The notes under the pieces were generated by a model that searched no databases, was not told the DNA's origin, and saw only the letters and a program-made list of their open reading frames with translations. From NCBI RefSeq assembly GCF_900113745.1, contig NZ_FOQL01000001.1:1426001-1490000 (forward strand): a stretch of 64,000 nt of DNA, read 5' to 3'. The stretch comes from Pseudomonas guineae. GTDB lineage: Bacteria > Pseudomonadota > Gammaproteobacteria > Pseudomonadales > Pseudomonadaceae. Positions within the stretch are counted from its first letter, which is position 1; every line of letters starts with the position of its first letter. Shown here piece by piece: positions 1-10,918 of this stretch. A program made the translations under genes and the position numbers.

Positions 1-1
1 C

Positions 2-514
2 CTGCTGGCCGCCGACGACCAGCGCCCCATGCGCCACGCCGTGGCCGGCTGCCTGGAACTTTTACCGCATTGCATGCCGATCTTCTCGGCCAACCACAAT
101 GCCTTCCGCCGCTACGGCGCCATGGTTAACGCCGCGAGCCGCGCCAGCTGGGGTTATGAAGACCGCGATGCGTGCATCCGCATTCCCGAATCAGACGGTA
201 AAAACCTGCGCATCGAACACCGCCTGGCCGGCGCTGACGCCAATCCGTACTTGGTGCTGGCCGCCATCCTGATCGGCATGGAACATGGCCTGGATGCTGG
301 CAAAGAGCCGATTGCGCCGCTCAACGACGACCGCAGCAGCGGTATCGACTTCCCCCAGGACATGCTCGGTGCGGTCAGCGCCATGCGTGACCATCCGGTG
401 GTCAACCAGGGGTTGGGCGAAGAGTTTGTGATGGTCTACTGCGAAAACAAACGCCAGGACCATCTGGCCTTTATGCAGGAAGTCAGCGCGCGGGAGTACC
501 GCTGGTTTCTCTAG
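2..514 (+). CDS. Glutamine synthetase family protein (gamma-glutamylpolyamine synthetase type), C-terminal part
   Basis: The frame is open from the left edge of the window, so only about the last 170 residues are present. They match the C-terminal part of the glutamine synthetase catalytic domain: the SANHNAFRRYG stretch, RIEHRLAGADANPY (the conserved substrate/ATP-binding R-x-E and NPY region) and the REYRWFL end typical of the PuuA/PauA/SpuB branch. These enzymes ligate glutamate to an amine using ATP. In Pseudomonas the branch is mostly used for gamma-glutamylation of putrescine and other polyamines. That role is supported by the PauR-, PauB- and PauC-type genes further along this window, but the gene is far enough away that the link is an inference. 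It could instead act on another amine or amino acid. The next gene, chrA, is convergent. Confidence 0.85.
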   Translation: MLAADDQRPMRHAVAGCLELLPHCMPIFSANHNAFRRYGAMVNAASRASWGYEDRDACIRIPESDGKNLRIEHRLAGADANPYLVLAAILIGMEHGLDAGKEPIAPLNDDRSSGIDFPQDMLGAVSAMRDHPVVNQGLGEEFVMVYCENKRQDHLAFMQEVSAREYRWFL

Positions 515-562
515 CGCTCAGACACACAGCACATCCGTGGCTTACACCGCGGGTGTGCTGTT

Positions 563-1906
563 TCAGCGCAGCCAGTACACCGCCAGTCCGGCCAACGCCG
601 AGACCAGCAGCACCTCCATCACTCCGCGCTTGAAGCGCAACAACGCCACGGCAGCCGCCAGGGCAAGCAACGCTGACGGCCAGTCGAATGTGCCGGCAAA
701 GCCCTGCGGCCAGAGTACGTGGTAGGCAAAGAACAGCGCCAGGTTGAGAATCACCCCAACCACGGCGGCGGTAATCGCTGTCAGCGGCGCGGTGAATTTC
801 AGCTCGCCATGAGTCGATTCCACCAGCGGCCCGCCGGCGAGGATGAACAGAAAAGACGGCAGAAAGGTGAACCAGGTAACCAACGCCGCTGCCAGTGCGC
901 CGCTGATAAACCCCGAATCACTGCCAAATACCGGCTGCAGGTAAGCACCAATAAACGCGACAAAGGCCACCACCATGATCAGCGGCCCCGGCGTGCTTTC
1001 ACCCAAGGCCAGGCCGTCGATCATCTGCGTTGGCGTCAGCCAGCTGTAGTGGCCGATCGCGCCCTGATAGACATACGGCAGGACCGCATAGGCACCGCCG
1101 AAAGTCAGCAGGGCGGCCTTGGTAAAGAACCAGGCCATCTGCGTCAGCGTACCGCCCCAGCCATACAGCGCAGTCAGCAAGCCCATTGGCAGCAGCCAGA
1201 GCAGCGCGCCGACCAACAGCAACAGCGCCAGTCGTGAGGCGCGAAAGCGCGTATGCGCCGCCGGCGGGCTGTTGTCATCAATCAACGCCGGACCGTAGGA
1301 CTTATTTTGCGCCGCATGCGCGCCGCCCAGGCTGAACTGCTCGGGCAAGAACCGGCCGCCGAGGTAGCCGAGCAGCGCAGCGCCGATCACGATCAAGGGA
1401 AACGGCAGGTTGAAGACGAAGATCGCCACAAAGGATGCCCCGGCAATCCCCCACAGCCAGTTGTTCTGCAACGCCCGCGAGCCAATGCGCCAGGCCGCCT
1501 GCAGCACAATCGCGGTGACCGCCGGCTTGATCCCGTAGAAAAGCCCCGCCACCAGCGGCGCATCACCGTAGGCGATATACAGCCAAGACAGACCGATCAG
1601 AATAAACAGTGACGGCAGCACGAACAGCACACCGGCCAGCACGCCGCCCCAGGTGCGGTGCAGCAACCAGCCAATATAGGTGGCCAGTTGTTGCGCCTCC
1701 GGCCCCGGCAGCAACATGCAGTAGTTCAGCGCATGCAGAAAACGCCGCTCGGACAGCCAGCGCCGCTTCTCAACCAGCTCCTGGTGCATGATCGCGATCT
1801 GCCCCGCCGGCCCACCGAAGCTGATCAGGCCGAGTTTTAACCAGAACCAGAAGGCCTCACGCAGGCTGACTACGGGCGGCGCGGTGTGTGCAGACGACTC
1901 GGACAT
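563..1906 (-). CDS. chrA: Chromate transporter, ChrA family (two-domain form)
   Basis: A hydrophobic protein of about 447 residues with two homologous halves, each beginning with the CHR signature: LKLGLISFGGPAGQIAIM near the N-terminus and FFTKAALLTFGGAYAVLP near residue 265. This duplicated long form is the chromate/sulfate transporter ChrA, an inner-membrane efflux protein giving chromate resistance. The LLPGPEAQQLATYIGW motif after the first half is also characteristic. The ATG at 1906 was chosen; a GTG four codons upstream (1918) is possible, and neither has a clear ribosome-binding site. It stands alone, convergent with the preceding glutamine synthetase gene and divergent from pbpG. 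Substrate is inferred from the family; many chromosomal CHR proteins have not been tested. Confidence 0.88.
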   Translation of the reverse strand: MSESSAHTAPPVVSLREAFWFWLKLGLISFGGPAGQIAIMHQELVEKRRWLSERRFLHALNYCMLLPGPEAQQLATYIGWLLHRTWGGVLAGVLFVLPSLFILIGLSWLYIAYGDAPLVAGLFYGIKPAVTAIVLQAAWRIGSRALQNNWLWGIAGASFVAIFVFNLPFPLIVIGAALLGYLGGRFLPEQFSLGGAHAAQNKSYGPALIDDNSPPAAHTRFRASRLALLLLVGALLWLLPMGLLTALYGWGGTLTQMAWFFTKAALLTFGGAYAVLPYVYQGAIGHYSWLTPTQMIDGLALGESTPGPLIMVVAFVAFIGAYLQPVFGSDSGFISGALAAALVTWFTFLPSFLFILAGGPLVESTHGELKFTAPLTAITAAVVGVILNLALFFAYHVLWPQGFAGTFDWPSALLALAAAVALLRFKRGVMEVLLVSALAGLAVYWLR

Positions 1907-2037
1907 GGCGCAACTCACGGCAATAAATGCGGTCGCACTATAGCGCGCTTTGATGACAATTTAAGTCGGTTCGCCACTCAAGCGCAGGCCTGGATTTCCG
2001 TATACTTGGCAGCTCTGCGCCCTCCTTTAACCTGCCC

Positions 2038-2955
2038 GTGAAGCCCTCTGTGAAAATTCGCCATTCGCTCGTAAACCTGCTGCTGATTTGCAGCTGCGTT
2101 GTAGTTACATCGAATACCCAGGCCGCCGCGCCCAAACAACAGGACTTGGCCGCCGGCAGCGCGCTGCTGGTCGACCTGCAGACCAATCAGGTGCTCTACG
2201 AGCGTAATGCCGACAGCGTGGTGCCGATTGCCTCGGTAAGCAAACTGATGACCGCCATGGTCACCCTCGACGCCAAGCTGCCGTTGGAGCAAATGCTGCC
2301 CATCATGATCCGCGATACCCAGGAAATGCACGGGGTGTTCTCCCGCGTGCGCATTGGCAGCGAGCTGAGCCGCCGCGACATGTTGCTGCTGGCGCTGATG
2401 GCCTCGGAGAACCGCGCCGCGTCGAGCCTGGCGCACCACTACCCGGGCGGCCACACTGCCTTTGTCGCGGCGATGAATGCCAAAGCCAAAGCGCTGGGCA
2501 TGACTCATTCGCACTTCGCCGAGCCGACCGGGCTATCGGAGCACAACGTCTCCAACGCTCGCGACTTGGTGCTGATGCTCAAGGCCGCGAATCAATACCC
2601 GCTGATCCGTCAATTCACCACCACCTCGGAAAAAACCCAGGCGTTCCGTAAACCCAACTACACCCTGGGCTTTCGCAACACCAACAACCTAGTGCGCAAG
2701 CCTGGCTGGAGCGTGCAGCTGAGCAAGACCGGCTACACCGGTGAGGCCGGTCGCTGCCTGGTGATGAACACCGTGATGAATAAGCGCCCCGTGGCCTTTG
2801 TGGTGCTCGATGCCTTCGGCAAATACACCCATATGGCCGACGCCAACCGCCTCAAGCGCTGGCTGGAGACTGGCAAAGTCACCGCCGTACCGCCGGCCGC
2901 CATCAGCTACCGCCAGCAGAAGCTGGCGCAGCGCGAGGCGCATAAAGCACAGTAG
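2038..2955 (+). CDS. pbpG: D-alanyl-D-alanine endopeptidase (penicillin-binding protein 7)
   Basis: 305 residues with an N-terminal signal sequence (hydrophobic residues 11-24, ending near TQAAA). All three penicillin-binding motifs are in order: SVSK (residues 66-69, nucleophile Ser66), SEN (123-125) and KTG (230-232, followed by YTGEAGRC). Length and motif spacing fit the class C low-molecular-weight PBP7/8, a periplasmic endopeptidase that cleaves meso-diaminopimelate cross-links in peptidoglycan; D,D-carboxypeptidases of the DacA type are normally longer with a C-terminal anchor, absent here. The start is a GTG at 2038; an in-frame GTG at 2050 is equally possible, since neither has a strong ribosome-binding site. 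Monocistronic, convergent with the following minus-strand gene. Confidence 0.9.
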   Translation: MKPSVKIRHSLVNLLLICSCVVVTSNTQAAAPKQQDLAAGSALLVDLQTNQVLYERNADSVVPIASVSKLMTAMVTLDAKLPLEQMLPIMIRDTQEMHGVFSRVRIGSELSRRDMLLLALMASENRAASSLAHHYPGGHTAFVAAMNAKAKALGMTHSHFAEPTGLSEHNVSNARDLVLMLKAANQYPLIRQFTTTSEKTQAFRKPNYTLGFRNTNNLVRKPGWSVQLSKTGYTGEAGRCLVMNTVMNKRPVAFVVLDAFGKYTHMADANRLKRWLETGKVTAVPPAAISYRQQKLAQREAHKAQ

Positions 2956-3021
2956 GGGTATGAAGAAGCAGACTCGGCGTCATTCCGGGCCTCGTCATGC
3001 CAACGTCGACAAAGCCACGTA

Positions 3022-4686
3022 TTAGCCGTTAAGGCCCAGCAGTGGCTGCCGCATGCCAAACACCAGAAACCGCGCCAGCTCGCTGAGCGGCAACGCCTTA
3101 CTGATCAGGTAACCCTGCGCCTGATCACAGCCGTACTCGCGCAACAGCGCCAGCTGCTCGGCGTTTTCCACACCTTCGCCGACCACTTGCAGATCGAGGT
3201 TGTGCGCCAGGTTGATCATCGCCCGCACCAGCTGACGATTCTCTGCGCGTTCATCCATGCCGCCGACAAAGCTCTTGTCGATTTTCAGCAGGGTGATCGG
3301 CAGGTTATTCAAGTGCACAAAGGACGAGAAGCCGGTGCCAAAATCATCGAGAGAGAAACGCACACCAAGGCGAGCGAGGGCCAGCATGGTCTGCTGCACC
3401 TGATCGCTGCGGCGCATCACGGCGGTTTCCGTCAGTTCGAACTCCAGCCATTGCGCATCCACGCCGCGCTCTTCAATCAGGCGGCTGAGGGTTGGCAGTA
3501 ACTGGCTGTCCTGAAACTGACGGAACGACAGGTTGATCGCCATGTGCAGCGGCGGCACACCGCGCCCGAGCAGCCATTGCATGTCGCGCAAAGCGCGCGA
3601 AATAACCCAATAACCCAGCGGCACAATAAGCCCGCTTTCCTCGGCCAGCGGTATGAATTCGTTGGGCGCTAACAGACCATGCTCGCGGTGCCGCCAGCGT
3701 ACTAACGCCTCCAGGCCGACGATAACGCCGCTCTGCAGACACAAGCGCGGCTGGTAATGCAGCTCCAGCTCATCGCGGCGCAGAGCACGGCGTAGCTCGC
3801 TTTCTAATTCAGCCTGATTGCGTGCGCTGCGGTTGACCCGCTCGTCGTACATATAAAAGCTGCAGCCTTGATGACTTTTGGCTTGTTGCATGGCGATATG
3901 CGCATGCCACATCAGCGTGTCGGCATTGCTGCCGGGGCGAGCCTGCGCCAGACCCAGGCTGCAACCGATCAACAGGCTTTCGCCGTCGATCCAGTAAGGC
4001 TCGCCAAGGGCTTCAGTGAGTTTCACAGCCAGACGCTCGGCGCGCTGCGGGTCGCGCCGACTGTCGAGCAATAGAGCAAATTCATCACTGCCCAGGCGCG
4101 CCACCTGGTCACCCTCTTGCAGCTGCGCCTTGATCCGCGCCACTACCTGCAGAATCAAACTATCGCCGCCCTGATAGCCGAGTGCATCGTTGGCGCGGCG
4201 GAAGTTATCCAGGTCGAGATGGCCGAGGGTCAGCCCCTGCCCGCCCTGCTCGCCCAAGCATGCGGCTAGCAAAGCTTGAAAGCCCTGGCGATTGGCAATC
4301 CCGGTCAACGTATCCTGCTCGGCCAAACGCTCCACCGTGTCGTTAAGACGGCCACGCTCGCGCGCATAACGCAGGCAACGGCGTAGCACTTCGGCACTGA
4401 GCTGATCGCGCACCAGCCAGTCGCATACGCCCTCAGGCACAACGCTCGGCTCGGCATCCAGCAGCAGAATAATCGGCAGAGAACAGCGTCCCGAGGCTGG
4501 CAGATAGGTGGCAGTGGTCAGCAGTAAGGCGTTACTGGGTTTATCGAACAACGCGCTGGCCGCGTCCCAAGACGGCGCGGTAATCAGTGCGTAGCCACTG
4601 CCCAACGCACTCAGGCGCTCGCGCAGTGCCAGCGCCCAATCGGGCGTTTCCGCCAACAGGAGCAAGCGTAATGGTTCGACGAACAC
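3022..4686 (-). CDS. GGDEF/EAL c-di-GMP signalling protein, probable phosphodiesterase
   Basis: 554 residues from a GTG start at 4686, which has a GGGGGAAG ribosome-binding site ten bases upstream; a longer frame to TTG at 4713 exists but is less likely. Residues 5-110 form a receiver-like fold without an evident phospho-acceptor aspartate. A GGDEF domain follows (DTLTGIANR at 125-133) whose signature reads GSDEF (199-203), one residue away from the canonical GGDEF. The EAL domain keeps EALVRW (326-331), ELTE and DDFGTGFSS (447-455), so cleavage of c-di-GMP is expected and synthesis is doubtful. In P. aeruginosa the gene beside rep is, from memory, PA5295 (proE), a phosphodiesterase affecting exopolysaccharide; orthology is inferred from position and domain order. 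Divergent from rep across about 270 bp. Confidence 0.85.
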   Translation of the reverse strand: MFVEPLRLLLLAETPDWALALRERLSALGSGYALITAPSWDAASALFDKPSNALLLTTATYLPASGRCSLPIILLLDAEPSVVPEGVCDWLVRDQLSAEVLRRCLRYARERGRLNDTVERLAEQDTLTGIANRQGFQALLAACLGEQGGQGLTLGHLDLDNFRRANDALGYQGGDSLILQVVARIKAQLQEGDQVARLGSDEFALLLDSRRDPQRAERLAVKLTEALGEPYWIDGESLLIGCSLGLAQARPGSNADTLMWHAHIAMQQAKSHQGCSFYMYDERVNRSARNQAELESELRRALRRDELELHYQPRLCLQSGVIVGLEALVRWRHREHGLLAPNEFIPLAEESGLIVPLGYWVISRALRDMQWLLGRGVPPLHMAINLSFRQFQDSQLLPTLSRLIEERGVDAQWLEFELTETAVMRRSDQVQQTMLALARLGVRFSLDDFGTGFSSFVHLNNLPITLLKIDKSFVGGMDERAENRQLVRAMINLAHNLDLQVVGEGVENAEQLALLREYGCDQAQGYLISKALPLSELARFLVFGMRQPLLGLNG

Positions 4687-4956
4687 TGGCAAGCAACTTC
4701 CCCCACAGCACAAATAAAGAGCATTGATTCTGCTCAGACGCGTCGTAACCGACGTCTAATAACGCACATCCATGTGACTGTGGCGCGTCCTGCGGACAGG
4801 CAAAGTGCCAGAATTGGCACCAGAGTACTGGATTGCACAAATTAGCCAAGCCTGGCGGTTCGCCATTACGTGCACTGCAACACACTTCCAGATGGTCACA
4901 GCAGAAAGCCTCAGGCCTGTTAAAATGCGCGCCCATTTCGCCTGGCGATTGATTCG

Positions 4957-7654
<2,698 letters not shown>

Positions 7655-7733
7655 CAATGCTTGTCGTCAAAATAGTCGGCTTGACGGGACTAAACGACGA
7701 CTTGCGGGGCCACTGCCATGGATGGCCGGCCAC

Positions 7734-7762
7734 AAAAAAGCCGCCTAATAGGCGGCTTTTTT
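7734..7762. terminator. Bidirectional intrinsic terminator between xpt and cycB
   Basis: Inverted repeat GCCGCCT (7740-7746), loop AAT, AGGCGGC (7750-7756), flanked by six A on the left and six T on the right. It can therefore act for the plus-strand xpt transcript and the minus-strand cytochrome transcript. Confidence 0.92.
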
Positions 7763-7780
7763 ACAGCAGTGTCAGGCGTA

Positions 7781-8203
7781 TTACAGACCCGACATCTTCT
7801 GAATTGCGCCACGCAGCTCGTCATCCGAACAATCAGCGCATGTACCCTTCGCCGGCATGGCGTTGATACCGGAAATAGCCTTGGCCAGGATGCCGTCGAG
7901 GCCGCCTTGTGCATCGGCACGTTCTTTCCATGCCGCAGTATCGCCAATTTTCGGTGCACCCAGAATACCTGGGGTGTGGCAGGCGCCACAGTGCTTGGCA
8001 ATGATGTCGTCGGCCGTACGCGCAGCGCCGCCAGCGGCGACAGCGACAGCGCCCACACCTTTACACTCTTCACCCATCACACAGACTTGGCCTACCGGCT
8101 TCAAGCGTTCGGTAATAGCATCGTCGGTCATGGCCTGAGCAGTCACTGCCCACAGGGCCAATACGGTAGCCGGTGCTACCAGGATCTTTTTAATCAGGTT
8201 CAC
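7781..8203 (-). CDS. cycB: Cytochrome c5 (periplasmic monohaem cytochrome)
   Basis: 140 residues with a Sec signal peptide (1-24, cleavage after TAQA). One haem c motif CGACH (72-76) and a distal methionine in NAMPAKGTCADC, followed by a second Cys pair, as in cytochrome c5, where two cysteines form a disulfide near the haem. c5-type cytochromes carry electrons between the bc1 complex or quinol dehydrogenases and terminal reductases or oxidases in the periplasm. Start is GTG at 8203 with GAGGG upstream. In P. aeruginosa the gene between xpt and pauR is cycB (from memory), consistent with this order. It has its own upstream gap of about 110 bp from the pauR stop. Confidence 0.9.
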   Translation of the reverse strand: MNLIKKILVAPATVLALWAVTAQAMTDDAITERLKPVGQVCVMGEECKGVGAVAVAAGGAARTADDIIAKHCGACHTPGILGAPKIGDTAAWKERADAQGGLDGILAKAISGINAMPAKGTCADCSDDELRGAIQKMSGL

Positions 8204-8313
8204 GGTACACCCTCTTCGTGGCTAGTCACGCTCGCGGCCACGGTTTCGCGAGCTGGGAGCAGTATAACGGCAAGCCGCTAGCGCTGAAACAGCCCAGATT
8301 GCCGCAGGGTTAT

Positions 8314-8862
8314 TTAGAAGTTGGCCGGTGTAGTCGCACTGATCAACCGCGCAGGCTGCTCGAACGGATTACGAAAGCGATGCGGCTTGCTGCTCTCGAA
8401 GTAGTAGCTGTCACCCGGCTCAAGAATAAACACCTCACTGCCGACGGTCAGCTCTAACTTACCGGAGACCAGTATCCCAGCCTCTTCACCTTCGTGGGCA
8501 TACATCTCGTCGCCCGTGTCTGAACCCACGGGGTAGGTTTCATCAAGGAAGGAAATCGCCCGGCTCGGGTGCGCCTTACCCACCAGTTTCATGGTGATAG
8601 CACCGCTGCAGATATCAGTGAGCTCGGCAGCCCGATAGACCACCTGGGTCTGGGCATCCTGCTCTGCATCGAGGGAGAAGAACTCCACCAGCGACATGGG
8701 GATACCCGCCAACACTTTTTTCAACGAACTGATCGAGGGGCTTACGCTGTTTTTCTCGATCATCGAAATAGTGCTGTTGGTGACGCCCGCCCGCTTGGCG
8801 AGTTCACGCTGGGAAAGGCCTTTGAGTTTACGAATGGATTGCAGTCGAACACCGACGTCCAA
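8314..8862 (-). CDS. pauR: XRE-family regulator with cupin domain, PauR-type polyamine repressor
   Basis: 182 residues from a TTG at 8862 with a GAGGGGG ribosome-binding site; this gives the length I know for P. aeruginosa PauR. A longer frame to 8961 exists but adds an unconserved extension. Residues 5-60 are a helix-turn-helix of the XRE type (SQRELAKRAGVTNSTISMIE); residues 115-180 are a C-terminal cupin (EEAGILVSGKLELTVG ... LEPGDSYYFES) that probably binds the effector. PauR represses polyamine-catabolism promoters in P. aeruginosa and is released by putrescine or cadaverine. The position next to alr/dadX and the sequence pattern support the same identity here. The upstream 120 bp, before the repeat, should contain its promoter. 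Confidence 0.87.
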   Translation of the reverse strand: MDVGVRLQSIRKLKGLSQRELAKRAGVTNSTISMIEKNSVSPSISSLKKVLAGIPMSLVEFFSLDAEQDAQTQVVYRAAELTDICSGAITMKLVGKAHPSRAISFLDETYPVGSDTGDEMYAHEGEEAGILVSGKLELTVGSEVFILEPGDSYYFESSKPHRFRNPFEQPARLISATTPANF

Positions 8863-8987
8863 TGCTGGAGCCCCCTCGGGAAGATACGGAAATGTGGCCG
8901 TATCATGGCATAGCGTTCGGAATTTACAACACTCGCGTTCAATCTCATCGACAGCACGCACGTTAAAGCCTATTTAAAGGCTCGCTA

Positions 8988-9205
8988 GCTAGAGTCATGC
9001 GAGGCAAAACAGCCGAGAAACGTAGCGTAGCGGAGTAACAGCCAACGGCTGGGCCGCAGGCTGAGCGTAGCGAGTCACACGGAATTTACGCGCTGTAAAT
9101 GAGCAGTACTCGCTCCGCTCGCCCCTTCGGGACCGCACTGAAGTGCGTTAGCCGAACCGGTTTTTAACCGAGCAGGCCCGAAGCGCAGCAGTCTTTGGCA
9201 GACTC
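8988..9205 (+). repeat. Dispersed intergenic repeat, copy A (long form)
   Basis: About 218 bp between pauR and alr. The left end is TAGAGTCATGCG and the right end CAGACTCT, which runs into the alr stop codon (TCA at 9206-9208). Core hairpin: TTTAC (9085-9089), 5-base loop, GTAAA (9095-9099), then TGAGCA. It shares with copies C and E the arm with ACTCGCT...CTCGCCCCTTCGGG...GCACTGAAG and, in all copies, a segment near TTTTTAAC and GCGCAGCAG close to the right end. It fills the gene-free stretch between pauR and alr. Confidence 0.85.
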
Positions 9206-10279
9206 TCAGTCCCCGCGATAGAGCAGCGGTACCCGGCGCAGGTTGCAGAACAGCTGGTAAGGAATGCTGCCCGCCTGGGTCGCCACGTCACTGGCCAGCA
9301 CTTGCTTGCCCCAGAGTTCGACCCGACTGCCCAGGCCAGCTTGCGGCAAGTCGGTGAGGTCGACGGTGAGCATGTCCATCGACACTCGGCCGATCAAACG
9401 CGTCAATTGACCGTCCACCGCCACCCGCGTACCAGTTGGTGCGTGGCGTGGGTAACCATCGGCATAGCCCATGGCGACCACCCCAACACGAGTCGCTCGC
9501 TCACTGACAAACCGTGCGCCATAGCCCACCGGCTCGCCGGCCGGCAGTTCGCGCACACTAATAATTTTCGATTCGAGGGTCATCACCGGCTGCAGTCGTG
9601 CCGCCGCAGCCTGCGCCTGCTCGAACGGTGTGGCACCATAGAGCATGATGCCGGGGCGTACCCAGTCACTCGGCACGCTCGGCCAACCCAACACGGCCGG
9701 CGAGTTACGCAAACTGAGCTCGGCGACAATCCCTTCGCGAGCCTGCTGGAAGACCGCCAATTGCTCGTCACTGCGCGGGCAATCCAACTCATCGGCGCGG
9801 GCGAAGTGACTCATCAAGACGATTTTCGCCACCTTGCCGCTGGCCAGCAGCCGCTTATACGCCACCTGATACTCAGCCGGGTGCAGCCCCACCCGGTGCA
9901 TGCCGCTGTCCATTTTTAGCCAGACCGTCAGCGGCTTGCTGAGCGTGCTGCGCTCAATCGCTTCGAGCTGCCACTGCGAATGCACCACGCACCACAGTCC
10001 GTGCTGCTCGATCAGCGGTAGCTCGTCTGCCTCGAAAAAGCCTTCCAGCAACAAAATCGGCCCACTGATACCGGCTTCGCGCAGTTGCAACGCCTCTTCG
10101 ATGCAGGCCACGGCAAAGCCATCGGCCTCACCCTGCAGCGCCTGCGCACAGCGCACCGCACCATGGCCATAGGCATCCGCCTTGATCACCGCCAGAGCCC
10201 GCGCGTCGCTAAGCTCGCGAGCCAGTAGGTAGTTGTGACGCAGAGCTTGCAGGTCGATCAGGGCACGAGCAGGACGCAT
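9206..10279 (-). CDS. dadX: Alanine racemase (catabolic DadX type)
   Basis: 357 residues, fold-type III PLP enzyme. The cofactor lysine is K33 in [11 protein letters not shown], and the catalytic tyrosine lies in [29 protein letters not shown]. It interconverts L- and D-alanine. Next to dadA and the Lrp-type dadR, it is best read as the catabolic racemase that feeds D-alanine to DadA, although a cell-wall supply role cannot be excluded if no second alr exists elsewhere. An intrinsic terminator at 10385-10406 separates it from ridA/dadA upstream, so it probably has its own promoter in the gap 10280-10384. Its stop codon abuts intergenic repeat copy A. Confidence 0.93.
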   Translation of the reverse strand: MRPARALIDLQALRHNYLLARELSDARALAVIKADAYGHGAVRCAQALQGEADGFAVACIEEALQLREAGISGPILLLEGFFEADELPLIEQHGLWCVVHSQWQLEAIERSTLSKPLTVWLKMDSGMHRVGLHPAEYQVAYKRLLASGKVAKIVLMSHFARADELDCPRSDEQLAVFQQAREGIVAELSLRNSPAVLGWPSVPSDWVRPGIMLYGATPFEQAQAAAARLQPVMTLESKIISVRELPAGEPVGYGARFVSERATRVGVVAMGYADGYPRHAPTGTRVAVDGQLTRLIGRVSMDMLTVDLTDLPQAGLGSRVELWGKQVLASDVATQAGSIPYQLFCNLRRVPLLYRGD

Positions 10280-10384
10280 GATGTTCTCGGCTATCAGCAG
10301 GTTTCAGGCTTTAAAATGACCAGGCGCCATTTTAACGTTATGCAGCAGTAACCCGAAGGCTCACCGCTAGGGGGGACAGGCTAT

Positions 10385-10406
10385 AAAAAGCCCGGCAGTG
10401 CCGGGC
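10385..10406 (-). terminator. Intrinsic terminator downstream of ridA/dadA
   Basis: On the minus strand: GCCCGGC, short loop, GCCGGGC, then TTTTT. Placed after repeat copy B and before dadX, so it should end the dadA-ridA transcript. Confidence 0.85.
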
Positions 10407-10439
10407 AACAGCTTATTACGATCGTCGCAGGTGCCGACT

Positions 10440-10567
10440 TAGAGCTGTGCAAGGCAAAAAAAGGCGAAAACACGGGGTGTACGTTTGTACATGAGCACTC
10501 CGAATGCGCTGACTCGCGGCTATTTTTAACGCAACAAGACCGGCCCGCAGCAAGTCATACGCAGGCT
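10440..10567 (+). repeat. Dispersed intergenic repeat, copy B (short form)
   Basis: About 128 bp starting TAGAGCTGTGC and ending AGGCTCT exactly at the ridA stop codon (CTA at 10568-10570). Core hairpin TGTAC (10478-10482), 4-base loop, GTACA (10487-10491), then TGAGCA; followed by TTTTTAACGCA and GCCCGCAGCA as in the other copies. Lacks the additional arm found in copies A, C and E. Confidence 0.83.
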
Positions 10568-10918
10568 CTATAGCGCCGCCACCACGGTAATCTCCACCAA
10601 CACCTCAGGCTTGTACATATTCGCCTCAACACACGCCCGCGCAGGCGCCGCGCCTGGGACGACCCAGGCATCCCAGACCTGGTTGAATCCGGCATAGTCG
10701 CGCGCCATGTCCTTCAAGAAGATGGTCACGGAGAGAATTTTTGACTTGTCGCTGCCGGCCTCGGCCAGCATACGGTCGGTACTCGCCAGGGTTTCGCGGG
10801 TTTGCGCCACGATGTCGCCGCTATAGTCATCGGCCAATTGCCCGGCCAAATAGACCGTGCCGTTATGGATAACGACTTCGCTGTGACGGGTTTCAGTGAG
10901 CAGGCGCTGTACTGACAT
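10568..10918 (-). CDS. RidA family protein (enamine/imine deaminase) of the dad operon
   Basis: 116 residues, YjgF/YER057c/UK114 family: [13 protein letters not shown] near the N-terminus and [23 protein letters not shown] at the C-terminus, which contains the conserved arginine that contacts the substrate carboxylate. RidA proteins speed hydrolysis of reactive 2-imino acids. The ATG at 10918 has AGGAG nine bases upstream and lies inside the last codons of dadA (26-bp overlap), so the two are translationally coupled. DadA releases 2-iminopropionate from D-alanine, so this protein plausibly converts it to pyruvate and ammonia; that is an inference from context. It is a paralogue of the RidA at 35183. 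Confidence 0.9.
   Translation of the reverse strand: MSVQRLLTETRHSEVVIHNGTVYLAGQLADDYSGDIVAQTRETLASTDRMLAEAGSDKSKILSVTIFLKDMARDYAGFNQVWDAWVVPGAAPARACVEANMYKPEVLVEITVVAAL

Noticed and set aside
2960..3025. 21-codon ORF MKKQTRRHSGPRHANVDKATY after pbpG
   Set aside because: Overlaps the stop region of the convergent gene, and very short with no known family; chance cannot be excluded.
8863..8961. N-terminal 33-residue extension of the PauR-type regulator
   Set aside because: The TTG at 8862 has a strong GAGGGGG site and gives the family length; the extension lies where the promoter should be.
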